Shown: in pieces, positions 27,180 to 35,188 of the stretch
Position numbering within the stretch: position 1 is the stretch's first letter
Layout of the letters: each line of letters opens with the position of its first letter
Origin: Tectiglobus sp965247245
Lineage (GTDB): Bacteria; Pseudomonadota; Alphaproteobacteria; Rhizobiales; Hyphomicrobiaceae
NCBI GenBank assembly: GCA_965247245.1
Contig: CBDFGV010000003.1
Location: forward strand, 4,712,001-4,776,000
Direction: 5' to 3'
DNA: 64,000 nucleotides
Translations under genes and position numbers: made by a program
The notes under the pieces: model-generated
Database searches by the model: none
Told to the model about the DNA's origin: nothing
What the model saw: the letters and a program-made list of their open reading frames with translations, nothing else

Positions 27180-28739
27180 ATGAAAATTGGTGCCTTACGT
27201 GAAACGAGCGACGGTGAAAACCGTGTCGCGCTTACACCGAACTCGGCACGGCAAATTCAGAAACTGGGCCATACCTGCTTTGTGGAGGCCGGTGCCGGAG
27301 CGGCTGCCGATTTCTCAGACGATGACTATCGGGCAGCTGATGTGGAAGTCCGGGACAGCGCTGATGCGGTGATTGCCGAGGCCGATGTCGTCGTCAAAGT
27401 GCTACCACCCTCAGACGCCGAACTTGCCAAGTTGCGATCCGAGCAGACGGTGATTTCATTCTTCTATCCGTCGGACAATGAGGCGTTGCTCAAGGCTTCC
27501 GCTGAGAAGGATCTCAGCGTTCTAGCTATGGATATGGTACCGCGCATCTCGCGTGCGCAGAAAATGGATGCGCTGTCGTCGATGGCGAATATCGCGGGTT
27601 ACCGCGCGGTCATCGAGGCAGCGAACAACTTCGGGCGCTTTTTCACGGGTCAGGTGACAGCAGCCGGTAAGGTGCCTCCTGCGCGGGTCCTGGTTATCGG
27701 TGCAGGCGTCGCCGGCCTTGCTGCAATTGGCGCAGCACAATCGCTCGGTGCGATTGTCAACGCGTTCGATGTCCGTCCGGAAGTGGCAGAGCAAATCGAA
27801 TCCATGGGAGCCAGCTTCCTTTTTCTGGAGTTCGAAGAAGACGGCAGTGGCGAAGGTGGCTATGCGGCACCGTCCAGTCCTGAGTTCCGCGAGAAGCAAC
27901 TGGCTTTGTTCCGGGAGCAAGCGCCTGACACCGACATTGTGATTACGACGGCTTTGATCCCTGGCCGGCCGGCTCCTGAGCTCTGGCTCAAGGATATGGT
28001 TGAAGCCATGAAGCCTGGATCAGTGATTATCGACCTTGCGGCGGAGCGTGGCGGCAACTGTGAATTGACAGTCGCCGGTGAGAGGATCGTCACCAACAAC
28101 GGCGTCACGATTATCGGATACACAGATTTCCCAAGTCGCATGGCAACCCAATCATCCGAGCTGCTGTCGACAAACATTCGACACTTGCTGGCCGACCTGA
28201 CGCCTGAGAAAGACGGCGCCATTGTCCATAATATGGAGGATGACGTCATTCGCGGCGCAACTGTTGCGCACAAGGGCGAAGTAACGTGGCCGCCGCCACC
28301 GCCGAAGGTGCAGGCGATAGCCAAGCCAAAGCCCAAGACGCCAACAAAGACGCCGGAAGAGATTCGCGCCGAAGAAGAGCAGGCGGCCAAGACGGCGCTC
28401 AATCGCACAGCTTGGATGCTCGGAATTGGAGGTCTGTTGCTGCTGCTGGTTGGTTCCGTTGCTCCTGGCAGCTTCATGCAGCACTTCATCGTCTTCGTTC
28501 TGTCAGTCTTTGTTGGCTTCTACGTTATCTGGGGCGTCGCGCACTCGTTGCACACACCATTGATGGCGATTACCAACGCGATCTCGTCGATTATCATTGT
28601 TGGAGCGCTGCTTCAGATTGGATCGGAAAGCTCGCTTGTGCTGGTGCTATCGGCTCTGTCTGTGCTGATGGCCGCAGTAAACATATTTGGTGGGTTCCTC
28701 GTTACACGCCGCATGCTGGCGATGTTCGAGCGTAGCTAA
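27180..28739 (+). CDS. pntA: Proton-translocating NAD(P)+ transhydrogenase, alpha subunit (dI plus membrane part)
   Basis: A 519-residue PntA. The N-terminal NAD(H)-binding domain I starts MKIGALRETSDGENRVALTP. The dinucleotide fold RVLVIGAGVAGLAAIGAA lies near 168-185. A proline/lysine-rich linker (WPPPPPKVQAIAKPKPK) leads to four membrane helices at about 410-515. It is the single-chain alpha form seen in E. coli and many alphaproteobacteria, not the split PntAA/PntAB form. With PntB it couples hydride transfer between NADH and NADP+ to proton flow at the inner membrane, supplying NADPH. A GCGGAG ribosome site precedes the ATG. pntB follows 14 bp downstream. Confidence 0.97.
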   Translation: MKIGALRETSDGENRVALTPNSARQIQKLGHTCFVEAGAGAAADFSDDDYRAADVEVRDSADAVIAEADVVVKVLPPSDAELAKLRSEQTVISFFYPSDNEALLKASAEKDLSVLAMDMVPRISRAQKMDALSSMANIAGYRAVIEAANNFGRFFTGQVTAAGKVPPARVLVIGAGVAGLAAIGAAQSLGAIVNAFDVRPEVAEQIESMGASFLFLEFEEDGSGEGGYAAPSSPEFREKQLALFREQAPDTDIVITTALIPGRPAPELWLKDMVEAMKPGSVIIDLAAERGGNCELTVAGERIVTNNGVTIIGYTDFPSRMATQSSELLSTNIRHLLADLTPEKDGAIVHNMEDDVIRGATVAHKGEVTWPPPPPKVQAIAKPKPKTPTKTPEEIRAEEEQAAKTALNRTAWMLGIGGLLLLLVGSVAPGSFMQHFIVFVLSVFVGFYVIWGVAHSLHTPLMAITNAISSIIIVGALLQIGSESSLVLVLSALSVLMAAVNIFGGFLVTRRMLAMFERS

Positions 28740-28753
28740 GGGGGGACCGGATC

Positions 28754-30190
28754 ATGAGCATCGGACTTGTCAGCGCAGCCTACGTAATTGCTGCAGTTCT
28801 CTTTATTCTCGCCCTCGGTGGCCTCTCCAACCAGGAGAAAGCCAAGCGTGCAATTTGGTACGCAATCATCGGCATGACACTTGCGGTAGGAGCAACGGTT
28901 GGATCACCGGGTGTCGGCAATATGTGGATCATCCTGGCGATGATCGCTCTCGGCGGTGCCGCCGGTTGGGTTGTTGCCAATCGTGTCCAGATGACCCAGA
29001 TGCCGGAGTTGGTAGCGGGGTTCCACTCATTGGTCGGCCTGGCTGCTGTTTTCATCGGCATAAACGCTGATCTTGAGATGAATGCAGCAATTGCTGCGAA
29101 AGAGGCCGGAACTGTCGATGCCCTGGCTGGGTTTGCGAAAACGATTGCCAAAAAATCTCCAATCGAGATTTCAATCCTGAAGGTCGAACTCTTCCTCGGG
29201 ATCCTGATCGGCGCCATCACGTTCACAGGATCTGTGGTGGCCTACGGCAAACTAGCCGGCAAGATATCGTCTGCAGCTCTGACACTGCCATTCCGCCATC
29301 AGATCAACATCCTTGCATTTCTGACATGCTTCGCGCTGGGCTATCTCTACCTGCAAGGCGCTGGCATCTGGACGATGATTCTGGTGGCCCTGATCGCGGG
29401 TGCAATCGGTTGGCACTTGATCATGGCGATCGGCGGCGCGGATATGCCGGTCGTAGTTTCGATGCTCAACTCGTACTCCGGTTGGGCTGCGGCAGCCATC
29501 GGTTTTACGCTCGGCAACGACCTGCTTATTGTGACCGGCGCTCTGGTCGGTGCATCCGGTGCAATCCTCTCGTACATCATGTGCAAGGGCATGAACCGCA
29601 GCTTCATCAGCGTCATCGCCGGTGGATGGGGCGGTGAAGTCCAAGCCAGTGGCGATGGACCGGAAGGGGAGCAGATTGCGATCGATGCCGACGGTGTCGC
29701 CGCCTCATTGGAAGACGCCGACAGCGTCATCATCGTTCCCGGTTACGGCATGGCAGTTGCCCAGGCCCAGCAGTCTGTGTCCGAACTCACACGCCGTTTG
29801 CGCGACAAGGGCAAGAGCGTCCGGTTTGCGATCCATCCTGTCGCCGGTCGACTGCCCGGGCACATGAACGTTCTGCTCGCGGAAGCGAAGGTGCCTTACG
29901 ACATCGTGCTGGAAATGGATGAGATCAATGACGACTTCCCAGACACTGATGTCGTCATTGTCATTGGCTCCAATGACATTGTGAACCCTTCAGCGCAGGA
30001 TGATCCGAACTCGCCTATCGCTGGCATGCCGGTCCTCGAGGTGTGGAAAGCCAAGCAGGTGTTCGTGTCAAAGCGCGGTCAAGGTACCGGTTATTCGGGC
30101 ATCGAGAATCCGTTGTTCTTCAAGGAGAACACGCGGATGTTCTTCGGTGATGCGAAAGCCTCGATTGACCAGCTCGTCTCACACATGTGA
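28754..30190 (+). CDS. pntB: Proton-translocating NAD(P)+ transhydrogenase, beta subunit
   Basis: A 478-residue PntB. The N-terminal half holds the usual series of membrane helices, starting SIGLVSAAYVIAAVLFILAL. The C-terminal NADP(H)-binding domain III contains VIIVPGYGMAVAQAQQSV (about 325-342), VRFAIHPVAGRLPGHMNVLL and the DVVIVIGSNDIVNP region. Length and domain order match E. coli PntB. It forms the heterotetramer with PntA. It starts behind AGGGGG after the pntA stop, so the pair is one operon. NADPH from this enzyme could support the reductive enzymes nearby, including thiol/selenol systems, but that is general and not specific to the locus. Confidence 0.97.
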   Translation: MSIGLVSAAYVIAAVLFILALGGLSNQEKAKRAIWYAIIGMTLAVGATVGSPGVGNMWIILAMIALGGAAGWVVANRVQMTQMPELVAGFHSLVGLAAVFIGINADLEMNAAIAAKEAGTVDALAGFAKTIAKKSPIEISILKVELFLGILIGAITFTGSVVAYGKLAGKISSAALTLPFRHQINILAFLTCFALGYLYLQGAGIWTMILVALIAGAIGWHLIMAIGGADMPVVVSMLNSYSGWAAAAIGFTLGNDLLIVTGALVGASGAILSYIMCKGMNRSFISVIAGGWGGEVQASGDGPEGEQIAIDADGVAASLEDADSVIIVPGYGMAVAQAQQSVSELTRRLRDKGKSVRFAIHPVAGRLPGHMNVLLAEAKVPYDIVLEMDEINDDFPDTDVVIVIGSNDIVNPSAQDDPNSPIAGMPVLEVWKAKQVFVSKRGQGTGYSGIENPLFFKENTRMFFGDAKASIDQLVSHM

Positions 30191-30218
30191 GGAACTGTTT
30201 TTTTTCTCCGATTGGTTT

Positions 30219-30240
30219 GGCCGACATGACGTTGTCGGCC
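30219..30240. terminator. Hairpin after pntB (possible terminator)
   Basis: GGCCGAC (30219-30225) pairs with GTCGGCC (30234-30240) around an 8-nt loop, 29 bp after the pntB stop. No T-run follows on the plus strand (the T8 run lies before the stem), so it is a weak intrinsic terminator or a transcript-end stabiliser. Confidence 0.4.
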
Positions 30241-30369
30241 GAACTCGCGATCGATGTACTGGCGACACCATAGCGACGCCGATGATTTGCGATCGTCGTA
30301 TCGCCAGTGAACCAAATGCAAGGGAGACGCGACTAAACGGGGTGTACCTATAAGAAGGAACCCCCAAAC

Positions 30370-30645
30370 ATGTCGAAACGTTTCCTCACAGTCCTGGCCA
30401 TCTGCCTTTTGCCGTCAGCTGCTTCCGCTGGATTGGCTGGAGCTCCATCAAATTCCGCAAACATCCAACAACTCTCGGCAGACGCCGCGGTTGTAGCGCA
30501 TGTCAGTGGCCGGAAGGCATTTATGCGCGTCCACCGCTCTGGAGCACGCAAGAAGAGTGACCGCCAGAAGTGCCTCGATATGATGCTACCGCAAGATGGC
30601 GCCGACTGCTTGAAGAAGCTTAAGGCAAAGAAGAATAACGACTAG
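30370..30645 (+). CDS. Small secreted protein of unknown function
   Basis: 91 residues with a clear Sec signal peptide (MSKRFLTVLAICLLPSAASA, probable cleavage after Ala20). The mature part is small and basic, with a KKSDRQKCLDMMLPQDGADC segment containing two Cys that could form a disulfide. It ends in a run of Lys/Asn. The start at 30370 lies behind AAGGAA. I do not recognise the family. It is not obviously linked to pntAB or to the DUF1989 gene. Confidence 0.65.
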   Translation: MSKRFLTVLAICLLPSAASAGLAGAPSNSANIQQLSADAAVVAHVSGRKAFMRVHRSGARKKSDRQKCLDMMLPQDGADCLKKLKAKKNND

Positions 30646-30733
30646 ACTGCCGTGGCTTGCAGAGATCGGCTGGGAGCCAACGGCCGCTGAAAGCCCGCCC
30701 AAAGCCTGCTTGTCGCAAGCAAGGACAGATGCC

Positions 30734-30762
30734 GCCGCGATGGATACATCTTTCATCGCGGC
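30734..30762. terminator. Perfect 9-bp inverted repeat downstream of small secreted gene
   Basis: GCCGCGATG (30734-30742) and CATCGCGGC (30754-30762) enclose an 11-nt loop. A smaller hairpin (TGCTTG-TCG-CAAGCA) precedes it near 30708-30722. No T-run follows, so factor-dependent termination or RNA protection are the options. The surrounding 270 bp hold no convincing gene. Confidence 0.4.
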
Positions 30763-30916
30763 GTGCGGCGCTGAAGAAAGCTCCAGCCTAACGCCTGTCA
30801 TTGAACGACATGAACCAAATTGCCGCTCGACACTCTGGCTATACGCGAAGCATGATCATTGAAGCTCCTAGAGCAGAACACGATGATCTAGCCTCAGCAA
30901 CAAAGGTAGCAGTCGC

Positions 30917-31501
30917 ATGCATGTCATTCCTGCCCGGCGCGGACGCGCAGTTCGTGTCAATCAAGGACAGTCCATCCGAGTGATCAATACCCATGGCCAT
31001 CAGGTCGTCGACTTCTGGGCCTTCTCGGCAGAAGACCTATCTGAATTCATGTCGATGGAACACTTGCGTGCGACTCTCACCTCGATCTTTCCGAAAGCTG
31101 GTGACGATCTTGTAACCAATCGGCGCCGGCCCATTCTTCATTTTACCGAAGATACTTCGCCCGGTATCCACGATACCCTGATGGCTGCTTGCGATGATTA
31201 TCGCTACGGTCTGCTCGGCTGTACGGAGTATCACGACAATTGCACGGACAACCTCCACGCTGCCTTGCGGCGACTGGGAGAGCAATCGGCCGAGACACCT
31301 AGTCCCTTAAATCTCTGGATGAATATTCCGGTCGCATCGGATGGTTCGACCGGTTGGGGAGAGCCTGTTTCAAAGCCTGGTGATCACGTAGAGTTCCGGG
31401 CTGCGATGGATTGCATTGCCGTCATGTCATGTTGTCCGCAAGACATTCTGCCGATCAACAAAGGCAGCCCGGTCGAAGCCCACTATGAAGTGCTGAGCTA
31501 G
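30917..31501 (+). CDS. DUF1989 family protein (urea carboxylase-associated type)
   Basis: A 194-residue DUF1989 protein. Signature segments are GQSIRVINTHGHQVVDFWAF, TLTSIFPKAGDDLVTNRRRP and GCTEYHDNCTDNLHAAL, then PLNLWMNIPV. Cys and His/Asp residues in these blocks are the probable metal site. Relatives sit next to urea carboxylase and aminomethyltransferase genes and have been linked to guanidine- and urea-related carboxylation. Here no urea carboxylase is adjacent. Dimethylglycine-dehydrogenase-like and GcvT domains occur 4 kb away, but not in an operon. ATG 30917 is the first start consistent with the family N-terminus. Confidence 0.85.
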   Translation: MHVIPARRGRAVRVNQGQSIRVINTHGHQVVDFWAFSAEDLSEFMSMEHLRATLTSIFPKAGDDLVTNRRRPILHFTEDTSPGIHDTLMAACDDYRYGLLGCTEYHDNCTDNLHAALRRLGEQSAETPSPLNLWMNIPVASDGSTGWGEPVSKPGDHVEFRAAMDCIAVMSCCPQDILPINKGSPVEAHYEVLS

Positions 31502-31513
31502 CCGGCCAGAGAT

Positions 31514-31969
31514 CTACTCGCGATCTTGCGGTTCGCGACTAGCTTCCTTGACGAACTTTCGCAGTTGCGCTGAAGCCTGCTGCAGTTGATCAACGCGTTC
31601 TTTCAGCATATCGCGTATGCTCAACATACCGAGAAGCTGACCATTCTCTTCAACAGGTACGTGGCGAATGTTTCGAGACATCATTGTCGACGTTACGCTG
31701 GCAACGGATTCGTTCGGAGAGCATGTGATCACTTTATCGGTCATCAGCTCTGATACCGGCGTGTTCTTGAGTTCACCATCCCGAGCCGCGAGACCATAAA
31801 CGACGTCGCGTTCTGTGATAACGCCATCGATCGTTTTGCCGTCCCGGCTCACGACAGCAGCCCCGACGCGTCTTTCCTTCAAGTGCGCCGCAAGAGTGGC
31901 GACCGAGTCGGTCGGTTGAACGGTGAAGATCGGTTTGCCCTTTGCTTCGAGAATTGCTCGTATCGTCAA
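31514..31969 (-). CDS. CBS-pair domain protein
   Basis: About 151 residues from TTG 31969 behind GGGAGTGG; the frame extends to 32083 but the added residues are unlike the family. Two CBS motifs are visible: VATLAAHLKERRVGAAVVSR...GVITERDVVYGL and VASVTSTMMSRNIRHVPVEENGQLLGMLSIRDML, then a C-terminal coiled helix (RVDQLQQASAQLRKF). Stand-alone CBS pairs bind adenosyl ligands (AMP, ATP, NAD or SAM) and regulate partners. The partner is unknown. It converges with the DUF1989 gene, 12 bp from its end. Confidence 0.88.
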   Translation of the reverse strand: MTIRAILEAKGKPIFTVQPTDSVATLAAHLKERRVGAAVVSRDGKTIDGVITERDVVYGLAARDGELKNTPVSELMTDKVITCSPNESVASVTSTMMSRNIRHVPVEENGQLLGMLSIRDMLKERVDQLQQASAQLRKFVKEASREPQDRE

Positions 31970-32201
31970 TTTTCCACTCCCAGTTTTTTGCTTTTTTGCC
32001 GATCGGGGACATCGCGGGAGTATCAGCTTGCCAGTGCCGCCCGTTCGGTTCGGGCGTTGGTCAAGATGACAACAAGTCGACATCGCTTCGTGCCTCTCTG
32101 CAAAGCATAGCCATTTCTAACGGGCTTGGCGACCCAAATGCCGCAGGGCGACCCGCGATGGTTGCAGGAGGTGTCGGTCACATGCGGTGCACCGATGAAA
32201 C

Positions 32202-32597
32202 TTAGGCTTTGGGCGGATAGTACGAGAACTCGATCATCAAGCAGCCGTCCTTGCTAAAAAACGGACCATGCGGAACATGCGCAGGTCGCACGGCGTAACT
32301 GCCTTCGGTCAGAACCTCGCGCTCTTGGTCGGGCGTGCCGATCGATAGACTACCCGAAATCAGAAAGACTTCCTCGCACCAGGCGTGGGACAAGGCTTGA
32401 TCAACGACCGCCCCAGCCTCCCACCGCGATAGACGGGTCACAGCGCCTGTCTGGGCACTATGGTCGAATGTACCAGAAAGAATTTTCTCTTTCACACCTT
32501 CATAGCCAGCGAGATCTTGCCAACCATCCGGTCCAAGCGCTTGGAAGAACTCCTTGTGGGCTTTCGCAAAGATCCCAAAACCCGGATGATCATTCAT
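32202..32597 (-). CDS. Cupin-fold protein
   Basis: 131 residues from ATG 32597 (MNDHPGFGIFAK); the frame runs on to 32666. The cupin core is AWCEEVFLISGSLSIGTPDQ, then EGSYAVRPAHVPHGPFFS, with a Glu and two His in the places of the cupin 1 and cupin 2 metal ligands. Small cupins of this kind (ChrR/anti-sigma-like or acetylacetone dioxygenase-like) are mostly uncharacterised. The substrate is unknown. It is divergent from the two tiny secreted Cys-pair proteins. Confidence 0.8.
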   Translation of the reverse strand: MNDHPGFGIFAKAHKEFFQALGPDGWQDLAGYEGVKEKILSGTFDHSAQTGAVTRLSRWEAGAVVDQALSHAWCEEVFLISGSLSIGTPDQEREVLTEGSYAVRPAHVPHGPFFSKDGCLMIEFSYYPPKA

Positions 32598-32768
32598 TCC
32601 CGCTCCAGACTCCCAGATTGACTGATCGAATGACTCCAGTCTGCGGCAGAGCATGTTGTCGTGCAAATAGATTCTCGGCTTCCGAATTCGTCACCGAAGT
32701 GCAGCACAATGAAGTCTAAATCCGATCAGCATCACCACGCGTACCACACGATAACAGGAGTGATAACG

Positions 32769-32897
32769 ATGAAGACTTTCCTAGCAATAATACTTGTGGT
32801 CGCCTCGACCGCTGCCGCGTTCGCGGACGAGACCTGCCCTGTAGGCGAGGTTTACAACGAAGAGCAAGAAGTCTGTGTCTCGCAAAGGCAAAGCTGA
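32769..32897 (+). CDS. Tiny secreted CPxGEVY protein, first of tandem pair
   Basis: 42 residues starting at ATG 32769 after a GGAGTGAT ribosome site. The first 20 residues form a signal peptide (MKTFLAIILVVASTAAAFAD). The mature part is about 22 residues, ETCPVGEVYNEEQEVCVSQ, with two Cys 13 residues apart that could form a disulfide. The next gene encodes a relative and starts inside this stop codon (TGATG). I do not know the family. The pattern resembles short Cys-clasp motifs seen in small envelope proteins. It is certainly a translated-looking unit, since signal peptide and motif occur twice. Confidence 0.75.
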   Translation: MKTFLAIILVVASTAAAFADETCPVGEVYNEEQEVCVSQRQS

Positions 32898-33043
32898 TGC
32901 GAAGTGTTCTAGTAGCACTTTTGGTTTGGCTGCTGTCCTCAACTGTGGCGCTGTCCTGCATTTGTGACCTGGAGTGCCCGGAGGGCGAGGTGTATTCGGA
33001 CGAAGCTGAAATGTGCGTTGCGAAAGACGCACCAACGTCCTGA
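32897..33043 (+). CDS. Tiny secreted CPxGEVY protein, second of tandem pair
   Basis: 48 residues, below usual gene-calling cut-offs. It starts at the ATG overlapping the previous stop (TGATG at 32895-32899). The signal peptide is MRSVLVALLVWLLSSTVALS. The mature part, CICDLECPEGEVYSDEAEMC, shares the CPxGEVYxxExExCV pattern with the first gene but adds two more Cys (CIC) after the cleavage site. The first mature Cys could be lipidated if the LSC is read as a lipobox (VALSC), making this a possible lipoprotein. Coupled translation suggests the two products act together. The function is unknown. Confidence 0.72.
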   Translation: MRSVLVALLVWLLSSTVALSCICDLECPEGEVYSDEAEMCVAKDAPTS

Positions 33044-33056
33044 CGACGCAACGACA

Positions 33057-33998
33057 CTAGTTGGTTACAACACGCTTTCTCGGACGGACCAGTGCAAGGC
33101 CGACCATCATGCAGGCCGTTGCCGCAACAACCCAATGCGAATGGCTTTCGCCAAACAGCAGCATCCCCCAAGCAACGCCAGATAGCGTGACGACATACGC
33201 GGTCTGGCTGGCAAAGACTGGGCCCGCCGTGTTGACAAGGTGGACAAAGGTTCCATAGGCGAAGGCATTGATCAGCGCCATCCCGACAATTGACCATTCG
33301 ATTGCCCCCAGCGGCCACTGCGGCCACCAGAAGACGTCGAATCCGATCACGATGGGCAACATAATCAATGAGGCCACGGCCATCATTCCGCAGAGTATAG
33401 TCAGTGCCTCGCCCGTCGGCATGCGGAAGTCGATGTAGACATTCTCAATCGCATAGCAGAGTGCGCAAAACACCGCTAAGAGAACGAAAGGCGCTGCCGT
33501 GGCGTCAGGTAGGCTAGTGTCCGGCACCAATATGAAAAGGATGCCAACTGCACCGAGCATTATGCCGATAAGACGGGTTGCAGTTAAGCGTTCGCTGCCC
33601 AGTGCCCGTGACACGACGAGCGTCAGCATTGGAACCGTCGCAATAGTGATCGCCAATATGCCAGCCGGTAGTTCGCGAGCCGCGACGAAGTAGAGAACCC
33701 CTGGGATGATCGTTCCAAGGATTCCTGCGATGAAGTAAAACACTACGTGCTGTCTTGACAGCGGAAGTCGTCGACGTCGCATTGCGGTGTACAAGAGCAA
33801 AGCGCCTAGTCCGACAACTGCCTGCCAAAAGTTCAACGCTAGTGGATGAATGTTACTCTGCGTCGCAATCTTGGCGAGCGAGTATGTGGCGCCCCAGGTG
33901 AACCCGGCAGCAATCAACAAAACCCAGTTCGACGCGCCACCGGCGGAAGCTATCCTGTTAGACGGGTATGATTGATCCAGCGTCTCGTCGTCAGCCAC
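33057..33998 (-). CDS. EamA/DMT-superfamily permease
   Basis: A 313-residue integral membrane protein with ten predicted helices in two EamA halves. The first begins NWVLLIAAGFTWGATYSLAKI (about 26-46). The second begins near AAPFVLLAVFCALCYAIENV (about 168-187) and ends WVVAATACMMVGLALVRPRKR. EamA proteins export or import amino acids and other metabolites. The direction and substrate are not readable. It ends 13 bp from the second tiny secreted gene, in convergent orientation. Confidence 0.88.
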   Translation of the reverse strand: MADDETLDQSYPSNRIASAGGASNWVLLIAAGFTWGATYSLAKIATQSNIHPLALNFWQAVVGLGALLLYTAMRRRRLPLSRQHVVFYFIAGILGTIIPGVLYFVAARELPAGILAITIATVPMLTLVVSRALGSERLTATRLIGIMLGAVGILFILVPDTSLPDATAAPFVLLAVFCALCYAIENVYIDFRMPTGEALTILCGMMAVASLIMLPIVIGFDVFWWPQWPLGAIEWSIVGMALINAFAYGTFVHLVNTAGPVFASQTAYVVTLSGVAWGMLLFGESHSHWVVAATACMMVGLALVRPRKRVVTN

Positions 33999-34173
33999 GT
34001 ACAGGTCCCCAGTTCAAATGCCCTGCCAGATTGGAAAGGACTACTCTCGGCCATTTGCCCTCGAATTCGAGAAGGACGACAAGCACAATGGATGTTCGTC
34101 AGCGCTCTCGCAATCTCATGCTGGCAAAGCCAATGTCAACGGAGGCGAAAGCCCGCAGAGGGTTCCGAATTTC

Positions 34174-35046
34174 CTATCCTGGCCAGTACTCGCCCGACAT
34201 ATGGTTGTCTCTCTCAATTTCAGCAATGCGCTCGCGGGCTTTCTCGCCACTTCTGCTCACGACCATACTCAGCAGCACCTCAAACAAAACGACCAGCGGC
34301 ACAGATGATGCAAAAAAGTGCGGACTGTCGGTCGGAGTTACGAAAACGCGGGCTGCATCAGCAGCGATCGGTGAGGCATAACTATCGGTGACCGCAATAA
34401 CGGGGACGCCCGATTTTTGAACACGCTGAACTGCGGAAACTGTTCGACTTGAATAGGGCTGATGGGCCACGGCAATCATAGCATCCTGGGGACCAAGTTC
34501 ACGCAATCCCATGCCGACCGTTTCGTGATTGCGCAGCGCCGCATGCCAATTTGGCAATGCCATGCGCGCCATGTATCCTAGGTAATCGATCAGTGCGGCT
34601 GAGCTGAGTGACCCAATTAGAACGACGTTGCGCGCAGCTGCCAAGGTATCGGCCGCCCTTGCGAGTTCCGCCACGTCTGTCGTATCAACCAGGCTTTCGA
34701 TATTGCCAACACTTGCAGCAGCGTGCGATGGCAGAAGAGCATCGGCGACATCACGCTGGTGTCTCTGAAGTGAAGCGGCCTTGTCAGCAAATGAGCGACT
34801 GCTTTGCTGTATTTCACGGCGGCAAAGCTCACGAAGTTCTTCGTAATTCTTGAAACCCAGAGACTTCGCGAGGCGCGTGAAGGTTGGTGGATTGAGTTCG
34901 GAAATGTCCGCCACTCTGCGCAAGGAGTGCATGGCAATGACTTCAGGATTCTTCAGGACGTAGTCCGCGGCCAGGCGCAAGGTCGGACTGAGGTCCCGAA
35001 CGCGGGGTGCCACCGCTTCCTTTAGTTCTGAAGTCCCCCCAGCCAT
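34174..35046 (-). CDS. MurR/RpiR-family transcriptional regulator
   Basis: 290 residues: an N-terminal RpiR helix-turn-helix (MHSLRRVADISELNPPTFTRLAKSLGF, about 39-65) and a C-terminal SIS sugar-phosphate-type domain (LIGSLSSAALIDYLGYMARM, MIAVAHQPYSSRTVSAVQRV, VIAVTDSYASPIAADAARVF). It is divergent from a dimethylglycine-dehydrogenase-like gene, with a perfect 7-bp inverted repeat in the gap. By family habit it represses or activates that catabolic gene in response to a phosphorylated or amino-acid effector. The exact effector is unknown. Confidence 0.9.
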   Translation of the reverse strand: MAGGTSELKEAVAPRVRDLSPTLRLAADYVLKNPEVIAMHSLRRVADISELNPPTFTRLAKSLGFKNYEELRELCRREIQQSSRSFADKAASLQRHQRDVADALLPSHAAASVGNIESLVDTTDVAELARAADTLAAARNVVLIGSLSSAALIDYLGYMARMALPNWHAALRNHETVGMGLRELGPQDAMIAVAHQPYSSRTVSAVQRVQKSGVPVIAVTDSYASPIAADAARVFVTPTDSPHFFASSVPLVVLFEVLLSMVVSRSGEKARERIAEIERDNHMSGEYWPG

Positions 35047-35070
35047 GCGTTACCGCCTCTGATGATGCAA

Positions 35071-35100
35071 ATGTTTCCTATATTGACATTCATGAAACAT
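35071..35100. promoter_or_regulatory. Putative RpiR operator, 7-bp inverted repeat
   Basis: ATGTTTC (35071-35077) is exactly inverted as GAAACAT (35094-35100), with a 16-bp spacer. It lies 25-54 bp upstream of the regulator start. A TTGACA at 35083-35088, inside the spacer, could be a -35 element for the rightward gene, so binding would block it. Assignment to the RpiR-type regulator is by position only. Confidence 0.5.
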
Positions 35101-35188
35101 ATGTATCAATAGTGCGCAAGTTCAAACTGTTGCCAGTGCCGCGGGCGTGGAGCTGATCTCGTCTCGCCGCAAATGCGTGAGTGTACCG

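Noticed and set aside
27860..28489. 209-codon minus-strand frame inside pntA
   Set aside because: Antisense to a certain gene with no domain of its own.
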